Shown here: one piece after another, positions 56,908-64,000 of the stretch
Layout: every line of letters begins with the position of its first letter
Numbering within the stretch: position 1 is the first letter of the stretch
Source: Hygrocybe punicea
Taxonomy: Eukaryota > Basidiomycota > Agaricomycetes > Agaricales > Hygrophoraceae
Length of the DNA: 64,000 nucleotides
Direction of reading: 5' to 3'
Assembly (NCBI GenBank): GCA_963556145.1
Contig: OY744468.1
Span: 4,526,001 to 4,590,000, forward strand
The notes under the pieces: generated by a model
Told to the model about the DNA's origin: nothing
The model's input: only the letters and a program-made list of their open reading frames with translations
Databases searched by the model: none
Translations under genes and position numbers: made by a program

Positions 56908-59209
56908 TCTCAAAGTCGGTGGGCTGTTTGTGTGGGGGACCAGGATTCCTGAGAGAATTTGCAATGAGTTTTGCGGTTGCTTTGGGGTATCGGCCCTCTC
57001 GGAGCAGCTTGAGCTCAGTGTCTGAATATGGTAGGGTCGCATCAATGATGAACCGGTCGAGACCGGCGGGTATTTCGACGGGGGGTAAGAGGAGGTGGTA
57101 CGGAGGATATATGCCCCGGGAGGGGCCATCGGCTGGGTTGGATTTGCTGGGGATGTAGGTTGCATGGATCGAGATAATGGAGTCACAAGACTCGATGAAG
57201 TTGTGGATGCGTTTAAAGATGTTGTTGATGGCTGCATTCCTGCTGCGGCCATTTGGCCAGCCTTCAACGACTCCCATGTTGTCCCCGAATAATTCAAAAT
57301 GCTGGCCAGTTGTCGCAGACCGGGCGACTGATCGAATGAGGAGTTCGAATCCCAGGGCCTCTGCCCAGCCGATGTCGCGTTTACCATCAAGGGTCTTCCA
57401 TCCTGGAATGAGGCGCCAAGCGCGCCAGCGGCCAGCAACGACGATTCCGATGCCAATGCCCGAACTGGCATCTGAGAAGGCGTCGAGGTTTGTGAGGTGG
57501 ACAGGGCTTGGGATTGTCCGGCCAAGGAAGGGTTGGGCCAGCTTGGCACGCCACCATTGCAGGTCTCCACGGATCGACTGGTCAGCATGGCGTGGCATGA
57601 GAGGACGGTCACCGTAGATGCCAAGCATGTTCTCCAGGCCGGTGAGGTAGGCGCGGCCTGGAGGGACCACCAGGGATGCGTGAAGGAGCTTTCCGTAGAT
57701 TTTTTGTACATCGCCGAGGATGTGGGTAGGCGAGCATTCCCATTCATGGATTGACGTGAGGTATTTGGCCTTCTTCTTTGGTGGAAGGGAGACCATGAGT
57801 GTTTCCAGATTCCAATCCAGGCCAATGAATGTCGTGGTTGAAGCGAAGGGCAGGTCCTTGGATTTCTCCCAGGGGATACCCAGCTGGTCGGATAGACGGT
57901 CAATGTCGTCGAAGTTGTAGGCGAAGCGTTGGTCCTCAGAGGAGCGGGGTGAGTGCGATGATAAGTCGAGGCAAGGGGAAGAGCAATCTTCGTCGAATTC
58001 TTCCAGCGTGCCATCGGGGAAAACTCTGCCACCAAACCAGAGGCGCCCACCATCGTGATGTCGGCCACGGGGGGCAATGTCGGCGTGCCAGTCTCTGCGG
58101 CGCATGTTGTATTCGTGGAGGCGTTCTCGAAGGATCCGGAAGAAGATGTGGTCGTCGACCCATTTGGAGAGAGGTGCCATCCCATGGCAGCGGAATAGCT
58201 CGGTGCCTGCATCGCTGACGGAGCCATACACTCCGGCTGATGGTGCAACCCCGAAGCAGGTGGCGGTGTCGATGCAGAATTCGTCGGCAGCGAGTCGGAC
58301 GACGGCACCTGGCCATTGGGAGGGGTGCAGGGGGATCGTCCGGTATGCCTCTGCCACGTCTCTCGTGGCTGCCTGAGAGCCGGGGGGAAGGCGTGAGATG
58401 AGTAAGGAGACGATTGAGAAAGTCCCCCAGGTGCTGGGGAAGCGGTCCGAGTCGATCTGGGAGTTGATAGAGGGACTCGGGAATTTTGGTGAGGTCTTAT
58501 GAGGGAATGAATAGTTTTGTACGTTGCGGAAGTGATTCGGTCGGCCTGGTTTGGGTATGATGCCAAAGGGGGCCGTCTGGAAGGGGCCGATGAGCGTCTC
58601 GAGAGTTGACTGAGAAAAGGGTCCCAGGTATCGGCCTTTGGACAGCTCTTTGGATATGATTTTTTGGAATTCGGAGCTATGTTCAATGATGGAGTCTTTG
58701 TTGGGTGGGGCTTGGGTGCGTGAAATGGTGGGTATCTCAAGATTGAAACCATATCGCATACTTTGAGGGAGATGATCATAGCGAGGCCAGATGCTATTTG
58801 AACGGAGTAGCGCTTCCCAAGCATCCGGTTTATAGGGAGTGAGGGCTTGATGCCTTCTGCGCTCGAGGACAGCCTTGTGCGCCGTGAGTGGTATGACCAC
58901 ATCCGGAGCAGAGGTGACGATTGTCGTGGCGGGTGCTGGTGCAGCTGGCCACGCGTTGGAAGTCGACACAGATGGGGCGGCCATCGCGGAGTACGAGGGA
59001 CTTGTTGACGCGCTGTGCGAGCGCGAGGTGGAGTCCATCCCAGGTATGCGTTGCGGCGCATTCCACAATTCTGTGGGGGTTGCGACCCAGGCATACGGCG
59101 CAGGCAGAGTAGCCCCCACTGCCTGCGCCTGCCCGAAAATCCGACTTCTTTTCCGGACATCCTCGGCTGTCGCGAGGCCGGGGTGGAGACCCAGACCTCC
59201 TGCGAGCAT
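56870..59209 (-). CDS. Ngaro reverse transcriptase/RNase H
   Basis: 779-codon frame from ATG at 59209. Seen: FGIIPKPGRPNHFRNVQNYS (RT entry), ATRDVAEAYRTIPLHPSQW (first Asp), CFGVAPSAGVYGSV, WVDDH (YxDD-like, with Trp for Tyr), then LGIPWEKSKDLPF; RNase H from FSDASSGIGIGIVVAG (Asp) through WAEALGFELL (Glu), LFGDNMGVVEGW (Asp) and YIPSKSNPADGPSRG (Asp). The first 120 codons overlap the gag end and are probably not translated in this frame. The domain order matches Ngaro elements. Confidence 0.9.
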   Translation of the reverse strand: MLAGGLGLHPGLATAEDVRKRSRIFGQAQAVGATLPAPYAWVATPTELWNAPQRIPGMDSTSRSHSASTSPSYSAMAAPSVSTSNAWPAAPAPATTIVTSAPDVVIPLTAHKAVLERRRHQALTPYKPDAWEALLRSNSIWPRYDHLPQSMRYGFNLEIPTISRTQAPPNKDSIIEHSSEFQKIISKELSKGRYLGPFSQSTLETLIGPFQTAPFGIIPKPGRPNHFRNVQNYSFPHKTSPKFPSPSINSQIDSDRFPSTWGTFSIVSLLISRLPPGSQAATRDVAEAYRTIPLHPSQWPGAVVRLAADEFCIDTATCFGVAPSAGVYGSVSDAGTELFRCHGMAPLSKWVDDHIFFRILRERLHEYNMRRRDWHADIAPRGRHHDGGRLWFGGRVFPDGTLEEFDEDCSSPCLDLSSHSPRSSEDQRFAYNFDDIDRLSDQLGIPWEKSKDLPFASTTTFIGLDWNLETLMVSLPPKKKAKYLTSIHEWECSPTHILGDVQKIYGKLLHASLVVPPGRAYLTGLENMLGIYGDRPLMPRHADQSIRGDLQWWRAKLAQPFLGRTIPSPVHLTNLDAFSDASSGIGIGIVVAGRWRAWRLIPGWKTLDGKRDIGWAEALGFELLIRSVARSATTGQHFELFGDNMGVVEGWPNGRSRNAAINNIFKRIHNFIESCDSIISIHATYIPSKSNPADGPSRGIYPPYHLLLPPVEIPAGLDRFIIDATLPYSDTELKLLREGRYPKATAKLIANSLRNPGPPHKQPTDFETDIRALRSQWSG

Positions 59210-60452
59210 CGGTTAACCGCTTGTGCTCTCGGCTCCGTCTGGAGGGGGAGGGGTTGGCAGCGGTGCTGTGGGCTGAACTAATGTCCTGGTCAGCCTGAGC
59301 GCGTGGATGCGTAGGGTGCGGGTGCGGAGAGCATGCATGGAGCAAGGGTGTGGCATGCGTGGAGCAAGTGTGTGGCATGCGTGGAGCAAATAAGGGGCAT
59401 GCATATAGCAAAGAGAAGGCATGCATGGAGCAAAGAGGAGGCATGCGCAATGCAAAGGAAGGTGGAGGTTGTCGTTTTAGATGGATAATGGTAGAGGGAA
59501 ATGGGGGGGGGCAACAGTCAGCAAGTGATCTATCATTGGATGGAAGGAGGGGGGGACTCACGCGGAAGTCCCTGGTATTGTCTCTATGCTTCCGATCTTC
59601 CCAATAAACCTCCTCTTTCGTTTTACGCAAGACGGATTCATCTATTATGGAGATGTTGTAGGCGCCGCGGGGTGAGGGGATGGCAAGGTGCCATAGCCGT
59701 CGTTGTCTAGCCTGGTATAAGAGCAGGGCCTTCTGGTCAAGGGGGTCGCGGGAGGACCGCATCTCATGGATCTGAAGCTTGCCCCAGAAGGAGGCAAGCA
59801 TGGCCACGCGATCGGCTGGCCAGTCGGCCTCCTCCATGGCGAGGATCATCCGGGGGACGGCTTGACAGAAATCTTCCCATTTGATGTCCCTGTCGTCGAG
59901 GGCCTTGTTGGAGTCTCTGGCAGCGGCAGCGGGTACCCAGGATGTCGAGCCATCGGGTTTCCGGGCCATCACCATGGCATCATCGTCGACTGTGGCGTGT
60001 GCTTGCATGGCCTCGTCTAGGCCCTCATTAGTGTAGTACCAGAGTTCGACGTATTGCCCTTTGTCCATCTTTTTAGTGGTGTAGTTGGACGCGAAGACGG
60101 GGGTGATGGAGGGCATCGGCCGATTCGGGATGGGGATGTACTTGGTCTTGTTCTTCTTCATCTCTTCCTTTCGCACGTCCTCTCGTTCTTGGGCGGCTAG
60201 GAGAGCATGTTGTTCCGCGGCTGCTTGGGCCTGTAAAAACTGTTCTGCTTGCTCCGCCGCGTCGTTGTGTAGCTGATCTTGCCATAATTGCTTTTCTAGG
60301 TCGTTACCTGCAGTCCAGACGTTGGTGAGCAGTTGTACCGCTTGGGCCTCTGTCGTGGCGGCATTGACAAAGGGTGCTCGGGTTGGGGCATAAAAGAGAG
60401 ATGCATAGTCCGGGCACTGGAGTTGGGCAGGGTCGAAGAGAAGTCGAGGCAT
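58830..60452 (-). CDS. Ngaro gag-like protein
   Basis: 540-codon frame from ATG at 60452 to the stop at 58830. The N-terminal half is helical, with an Ala/Gln/Glu-rich coiled-coil stretch (residues about 60-100). The C-terminal part is basic, with Cys/His clusters CAVCLGRNPHRIVEC and CSGCGHTTHGAQGC, resembling the knuckles of DIRS/Ngaro gag. Between them, residues about 330-395 come from a short CATGC-rich tandem repeat and look like a later expansion or an intron. It probably packages the RNA. It ends inside the start of the RT frame. Confidence 0.8.
   Translation of the reverse strand: MPRLLFDPAQLQCPDYASLFYAPTRAPFVNAATTEAQAVQLLTNVWTAGNDLEKQLWQDQLHNDAAEQAEQFLQAQAAAEQHALLAAQEREDVRKEEMKKNKTKYIPIPNRPMPSITPVFASNYTTKKMDKGQYVELWYYTNEGLDEAMQAHATVDDDAMVMARKPDGSTSWVPAAAARDSNKALDDRDIKWEDFCQAVPRMILAMEEADWPADRVAMLASFWGKLQIHEMRSSRDPLDQKALLLYQARQRRLWHLAIPSPRGAYNISIIDESVLRKTKEEVYWEDRKHRDNTRDFRVSPPLLPSNDRSLADCCPPPFPSTIIHLKRQPPPSFALRMPPLCSMHAFSLLYACPLFAPRMPHTCSTHATPLLHACSPHPHPTHPRAQADQDISSAHSTAANPSPSRRSREHKRLTDARRRSGSPPRPRDSRGCPEKKSDFRAGAGSGGYSACAVCLGRNPHRIVECAATHTWDGLHLALAQRVNKSLVLRDGRPICVDFQRVASCTSTRHDNRHLCSGCGHTTHGAQGCPRAQKASSPHSL
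59325..59470. repeat. Short tandem repeat of GGCATGCATGGAGCAA type
   Basis: Units of about 15-18 bp (GGCATGCGTGGAGCAA, GGCATGCATGGAGCAA) repeat six or seven times. They lie inside the gag frame and read on the minus strand as CSMHA/LLHACP-like repeats. Confidence 0.8.
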
Positions 60453-60481
60453 CAGAGAAGTTGGTGTGTGACTTTCGGAGA

Positions 60482-60640
60482 GAAATGAAAGAGATAATCT
60501 GCTCTATTGAGCAGGGAAGATCTTTTGGAGTGGCAAGTGGGAGTGGCACGAGCTGAGAGGCAGACGCGCCACAACTTGCCAAATTCGTATATAGACTTAA
60601 TTCTAATTTACACTCATTCTTTGTGTTTGTTAGAAGACAA
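60482..60640 (-). repeat. Ngaro repeat A1 (5' end of the element)
   Basis: 159 bp, copy of 55277-55435, ending TTAGAAGACAA at 60640. It overlaps the region just upstream of the gag start and probably holds the promoter. Confidence 0.9.
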
Positions 60641-61816
60641 TAAAGTTGCAATTACCAAATCCGCTTCGTTTCAGTGATTGCGTCGAGAACTTCGAATACG
60701 GAAAAGATTAACGCCCTACGGTGTCACTTCTGGGTTCGAGGGTTTTCATTCCGTGGTATGTTCTTGGCGGGAGAACGGGAATTTGAAACGTGTATCTGAC
60801 GTGCTTGGGAGCGATGCATCCACTCTCTCAAATCGCTTGCTCATCGTGCGTTCTACCTAGGATTGGGTCAGAGAGAAAAGACTTATTCCTATATTTTTTT
60901 TACCAGCTTCCCCAAGCCCCTGCCGGAGTCTTATCGTTCGTCCCACGACACGTCCATTGTTAGCACCAGGTTTACAGTCCAGAATGGTTCTAATTTCCAG
61001 CTTTTAATCCAGAGGGTATATTCGAGGCCATTTGCGAGAACATGAGGATCAGTGAGACGGCGAGGCAATTCACCACGAGGCAATCTATCAGGATGATAGC
61101 ATATGTGGTAGATTTGATACGACTGTATGGTTTTGCGATGGATCATGAGCTAGATGGACCTCGTAGTTAGAAGCACAGGCGAGGGAAACGGGCAGAACAC
61201 GACCGTCATAGGGAACGAGTAGACTTCGGAGCTCGACAAAAAGCCTTGCCCCACGCACACTTACGTGTTAATCAATCAACAACCCTGGATAGTTTGTGGG
61301 GAGGGGAATTCCTTTTATGCAGAGCCGTCATATCGGTTGTCTGCTCCGGAAACATTGAGGGGCAAGCTGTATATCTGCTCAGATATCTTTGCGCGCTTGT
61401 AGCGAGTGATTTGGCTTTTTCTCACTCGCAAACTGATGTCCTAATCAATGCATGCAACCAGGAGCGCAAGCTGTACAGCAGGATCGAGATCACGCCGCTG
61501 GTCATCGATCCCGGATACCCCACAGATCCACGCGCTATTGAGAGGCCTTGACGGTGACCTTTGAAAGCCCTTGAGAATTGCTGGATGACGGAACACGACC
61601 AAAGACTCGCCATTGAGGTGCTTGCTTACCTGTGAAGCTATAGGCCAATTCACTCTATCACTCGAATTATTTGTTCCGCATGTACTGCAACATGTGTCGA
61701 TTATCGATTATTTCTCAAACTACTACTATTTGGTATGGTTGATTTATGACATCGCAGGGCACTGAAGAGGAGCCGTGGATTGGAACATTGGAACATGCGA
61801 ATCAGGTGCCGGATAA
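60641..61816. other. No gene confirmed
   Basis: Minus-strand stretches at 61653-61441 (SKHLNGESLVVFRHPAI) and about 61245-61085 (ELRSLLVPYDGRVLPVS) look coding, with possible introns between, and may be parts of one small gene. No family is recognised and no clear start or stop was placed. Confidence 0.35.
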
Positions 61817-63061
61817 CTACAGCCATTTCTTCAACGCCGACTTCCTTCCAATGAGCTCTACAATCTTCACCTCCCTCTCCCTCTCATCCACGCCTTTCTG
61901 GGTTCTCAACGCCTCCACTTCGCGCATCTTGTCCTGTAGGCTCTGCGTCGCCTCCCTCGCATTCCTTCGGCTGGTCTCTAGTGCTTCCTCGAGCGACAGC
62001 AACGCGGCTTGTGCGGATTCGTAATTTGTACGGGCAATGTGAAACGCGCGTTCGCTCTTCTGTAATCCGGTCAGCGACATGGTGTGCGCCGTATGAGCCT
62101 TGGATTCGGCCTGGAATGGAATTGTGTTCGTGGAGTTATTAACAAAGGGGGAGATACTTCGTATTAGGTAACGGTCGGACCTTAACAGCAGCCTTCTGCA
62201 GCGCCTGCCATTCGGCCAGCTCCTTGATGGCAACCGCGAGCGCTTCCTTTTCAATCTTGGATTCCTTCCTGATCACTTTGGTGAGCTGTCTGCCCTCCTT
62301 CACTGCACGAAAACCACGTCAGGTTCGGTACTCCAACAGGACGGAAGAAAACGCTCACATTCCTCTTTGACGATCTTTGATTTCTGCTTGGGCGTCAAAG
62401 ATGCGTCGGCGGACGCCGCTCTCAGTTGCATACCATCGTCCAATTCGGGCGTGGCACCTGGCCCCGTGGTGCCCGCCCCGTTCACAAACGCCGAGCCACC
62501 GCCGTTTTCGAGTTGTTGTTTCGCATAGGAACGGATGCTTCCCCCTCGCCCCAGAATCGAGCCGATTCCACTCACGGACGCTGCACGCTTGCGGCCGCTC
62601 TGGAAGTCGCCGTCTGCCGGCGCTGTGACGGGCGAGGCGGTTTGCTCGACCAATACCGGGGTGGAGTGTTCTGGGCCGTCGCTGGGTCTGAGTACCCAAT
62701 TCCCGTCGTCGTATATGAAGTCGCTGGGCAAGTGCTCTCCATTGCATGCTTCGTCTGTGATGATGTGGTCGCTTGCGATGGCGACGGAGGGGTGTCTGCT
62801 GATGGTTGTTCCGAGACCGTCAGTGGTCATAATTTCGGGGTGTTGATGCTGAGGAGAGGAGGTGAGGTGAGAGTGCATGAGAGGAGCGTCAAAGTACACA
62901 GACGCCTCTGAGAGGGTATCAATCAGGACGGGGCGAATACTTGTCATGAACGTTAACGTTGCGGGTGGAGCGACCGTCGACGTCATCACAGACCGGATTT
63001 GGGAATGGCTTAACCGTTTCAAGCAACGCATCACGTGCATGGTGATTAGGGGTGACGACAC
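61817..63061 (-). CDS. Conserved fungal coiled-coil protein, function unknown
   Basis: Three exons with compatible phases: 63061-62359, 62302-62181 and 62110-61817, giving 372 aa if the first ATG is used. The N-terminal 230 residues are low complexity and include a Gly/Ser patch (GSILGRGGSIRSYAKQQLENG). From LTPKQKSKIVKEE onward the protein is one long charged helix (KVIRKESKIEKEAL, EWQALQKAAVKAESKA, then Glu/Arg/Ala heptads to the end), predicted as coiled coil. Similar basidiomycete proteins exist, without known function. The start is uncertain: several later in-frame ATGs (for example MTTDGLG, near 62832) are possible. Confidence 0.6.
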
Positions 63062-63357
63062 AGGTAAATCGGGTTGCCATAATTTCCTAATTCGAAAGGC
63101 TGGTTTTAATCCAGAAGATTATCGATTACGGCAATACAACAGCGGTATGTTCTATTTTTTTCACCAGAAACAATGAGTAACACGCAAATGAACAAAGTAC
63201 CTCCAAAAATGTCCATTCAAGAGGACCTCCAAACGAAGAAGAAACCAGATTAGCTATGTATTGTGTATAATTGCAGTTCAATAAAACAATGAAATGGTGA
63301 ATTGAAGGGTAAAACGCAAAAATAAACGGGACTCGAAGAATCGTCCACGGATTCGGA

Positions 63358-64000
63358 TCACTGGCAGTCGTCGTCGTCGTCGTCATCCTCATCACCACTA
63401 CCCGTTCTGCCCTCACCGCCCTTCCACTCCCGTTCCCACAACGGTAGTTGCCCATCACCTCCGCGCATACACCGAGGCACAAGCGCAGGGTGTCCGCGTG
63501 GAAGTGCCGCGCGTGCACTCTGGAGGCGCGAGAGGAGCGCAGACCGTGCGCCAAGCAGTTCCGTTATATATTCGATCGCTGACATCGGGAAACACTCTGA
63601 TTAGCTGTTGTGCGTTGAGAATAGGAGCCAAAGACAAACTGACTCTTCCCTAGGACGACATTTTCGCTTCTGGGACCCGCTCTCCCGTCAATTTTCTCGC
63701 CATCGTCCTTTCCTCGACCTCGACCCCTTTTCCCGCGGCCCTTCGGTGCTCCAGCAGTGCCGCGATCATCGTACGCGGTGTCGGCGGGGTCCTCGTCACG
63801 TAAAGCCTCGCGCAATGCGGGGACGGTCTCGCATAGCTTCTCATAGCCGCGGCGGATATTTGCCCGGCGCTTCTGCTCTGATTGGATGTGGTTGGCCTTT
63901 TTCTGGGAAGGGGAGAGCAGGGTGGGTTTGCCGGTGCCGCCGTTTGGCAGGGTGCGCTGCTGGGTTGGGGGGATGCATTGTGTTGGGTAGAGCGACGAGG
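63358..64000 (-). CDS. bHLH transcription factor, 3' part, runs off the window
   Basis: Minus strand, two exons visible: from the right edge to 63646, and 63596-63358 (intron of 49 bp, phases agree). The basic region and helix 1 read NHIQSEQKRRANIRRGYEKL, with the E-x-x-R-R core that binds CANNTG and resembles Max/Mlx-type proteins. A long Gly/Arg/Lys-rich loop of about 50 residues follows (GRGKRGRGRGKDDGEK), then helix 2 (MSAIEYITELLGARSAL). The tail ends in an Asp run. It probably binds E-boxes as a dimer. The loop is unusually long. The N-terminus lies beyond 64000. Confidence 0.8.

Larger units (their letters stand above)
54950..60640 (-). mobile_element. Ngaro-type tyrosine-recombinase retrotransposon, complete
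   Basis: The element reads on the minus strand as A1 (60640-60482), gag, RT/RNase H, tyrosine recombinase, B1 (55609-55436), A2 (55435-55277), a 153-bp spacer, B2 (55123-54950). A1/A2 (159 bp) differ at about one base (60587 versus 55382 region) and B1/B2 (174 bp) look identical by eye. Such split direct repeats are the hallmark of Ngaro elements, which integrate through a circular intermediate cut by the recombinase and leave no target duplication. All catalytic motifs are intact and no inactivating stop was seen in the RT or recombinase frames, so it may be active. Confidence 0.92.

Noticed and set aside
57936..58316. Third minus-strand frame and plus-strand frames over the Ngaro RT
   Set aside because: Short, Arg/Pro-rich, without motifs; shadows of the GC-rich coding sequence.

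Overview
The window looks like nuclear DNA from a basidiomycete fungus, most likely a mushroom-forming Agaricomycete. The evidence is short introns of about 50-130 bp with GT/GC...AG borders, a broken FunK1-type fungal kinase gene, a long-insert fungal G-protein alpha subunit, and typical fungal mobile elements: Ngaro/DIRS tyrosine-recombinase retrotransposons, a Tad-like LINE, a Helitron, hAT elements and small LTR elements. Species cannot be told from the sequence. No tRNA, rRNA or CRISPR array was seen.

Positions 1 to about 25,300 are an almost gene-free transposon graveyard. It holds a 45-bp minisatellite, a decayed gag of an LTR retrotransposon, large G-rich and C-rich blocks, a small non-autonomous LTR element (6841-8539), a hAT element (10189-11820), and a FunK1 kinase pseudogene (about 15,420-25,292). 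The pseudogene was split by two TA-flanked elements and a hAT element, and that hAT element itself carries a complete 5.4-kb LTR element. Removing the insertions with one copy of each target duplication rejoins kinase sequence, so the order of events can be read.

Positions 25,500-32,600 hold a small intact glutathione-peroxidase-like gene (25531-26269), an arrestin-like fragment, a tyrosine-recombinase remnant, repeated hairpin/splice-donor modules, and a spliced conserved hypothetical gene on the minus strand (29464 to about 30,390). A nearly intact Helitron follows (32602-38201): one protein with a HUH-type Rep, a PIF1-like helicase and a cysteine-peptidase-like C-terminus, broken by a single TGA.

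Positions 38,400-49,560 are an old Ngaro/DIRS-like retrotransposon on the minus strand (gag, RT, RNase H, tyrosine recombinase). It is cut by two hAT elements and a 5'-truncated LINE, which in turn carry LTRs and a hAT MITE. Exact target duplications mark most of these insertions.

Positions 49,900-54,450 are a compact gene island: G-alpha (minus), a PPIL3-type cyclophilin (plus, divergent from G-alpha across 133 bp), and actin-capping protein beta (minus, tail-to-tail with the cyclophilin). A young, structurally complete Ngaro-type element follows (54950-60640), with split direct repeats A1...B1-A2-B2 that are almost identical. The right edge holds a coiled-coil hypothetical gene (61817-63061) and the 3' part of a bHLH transcription factor gene that runs off the window.

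Two patterns may be undescribed. Six LTR insertions all have 4-bp target duplications built around a central CG. A family of non-autonomous elements repeatedly carries a strong hairpin directly in front of a splice-donor-like GTRNGT, plus a conserved CAATTG palindrome.
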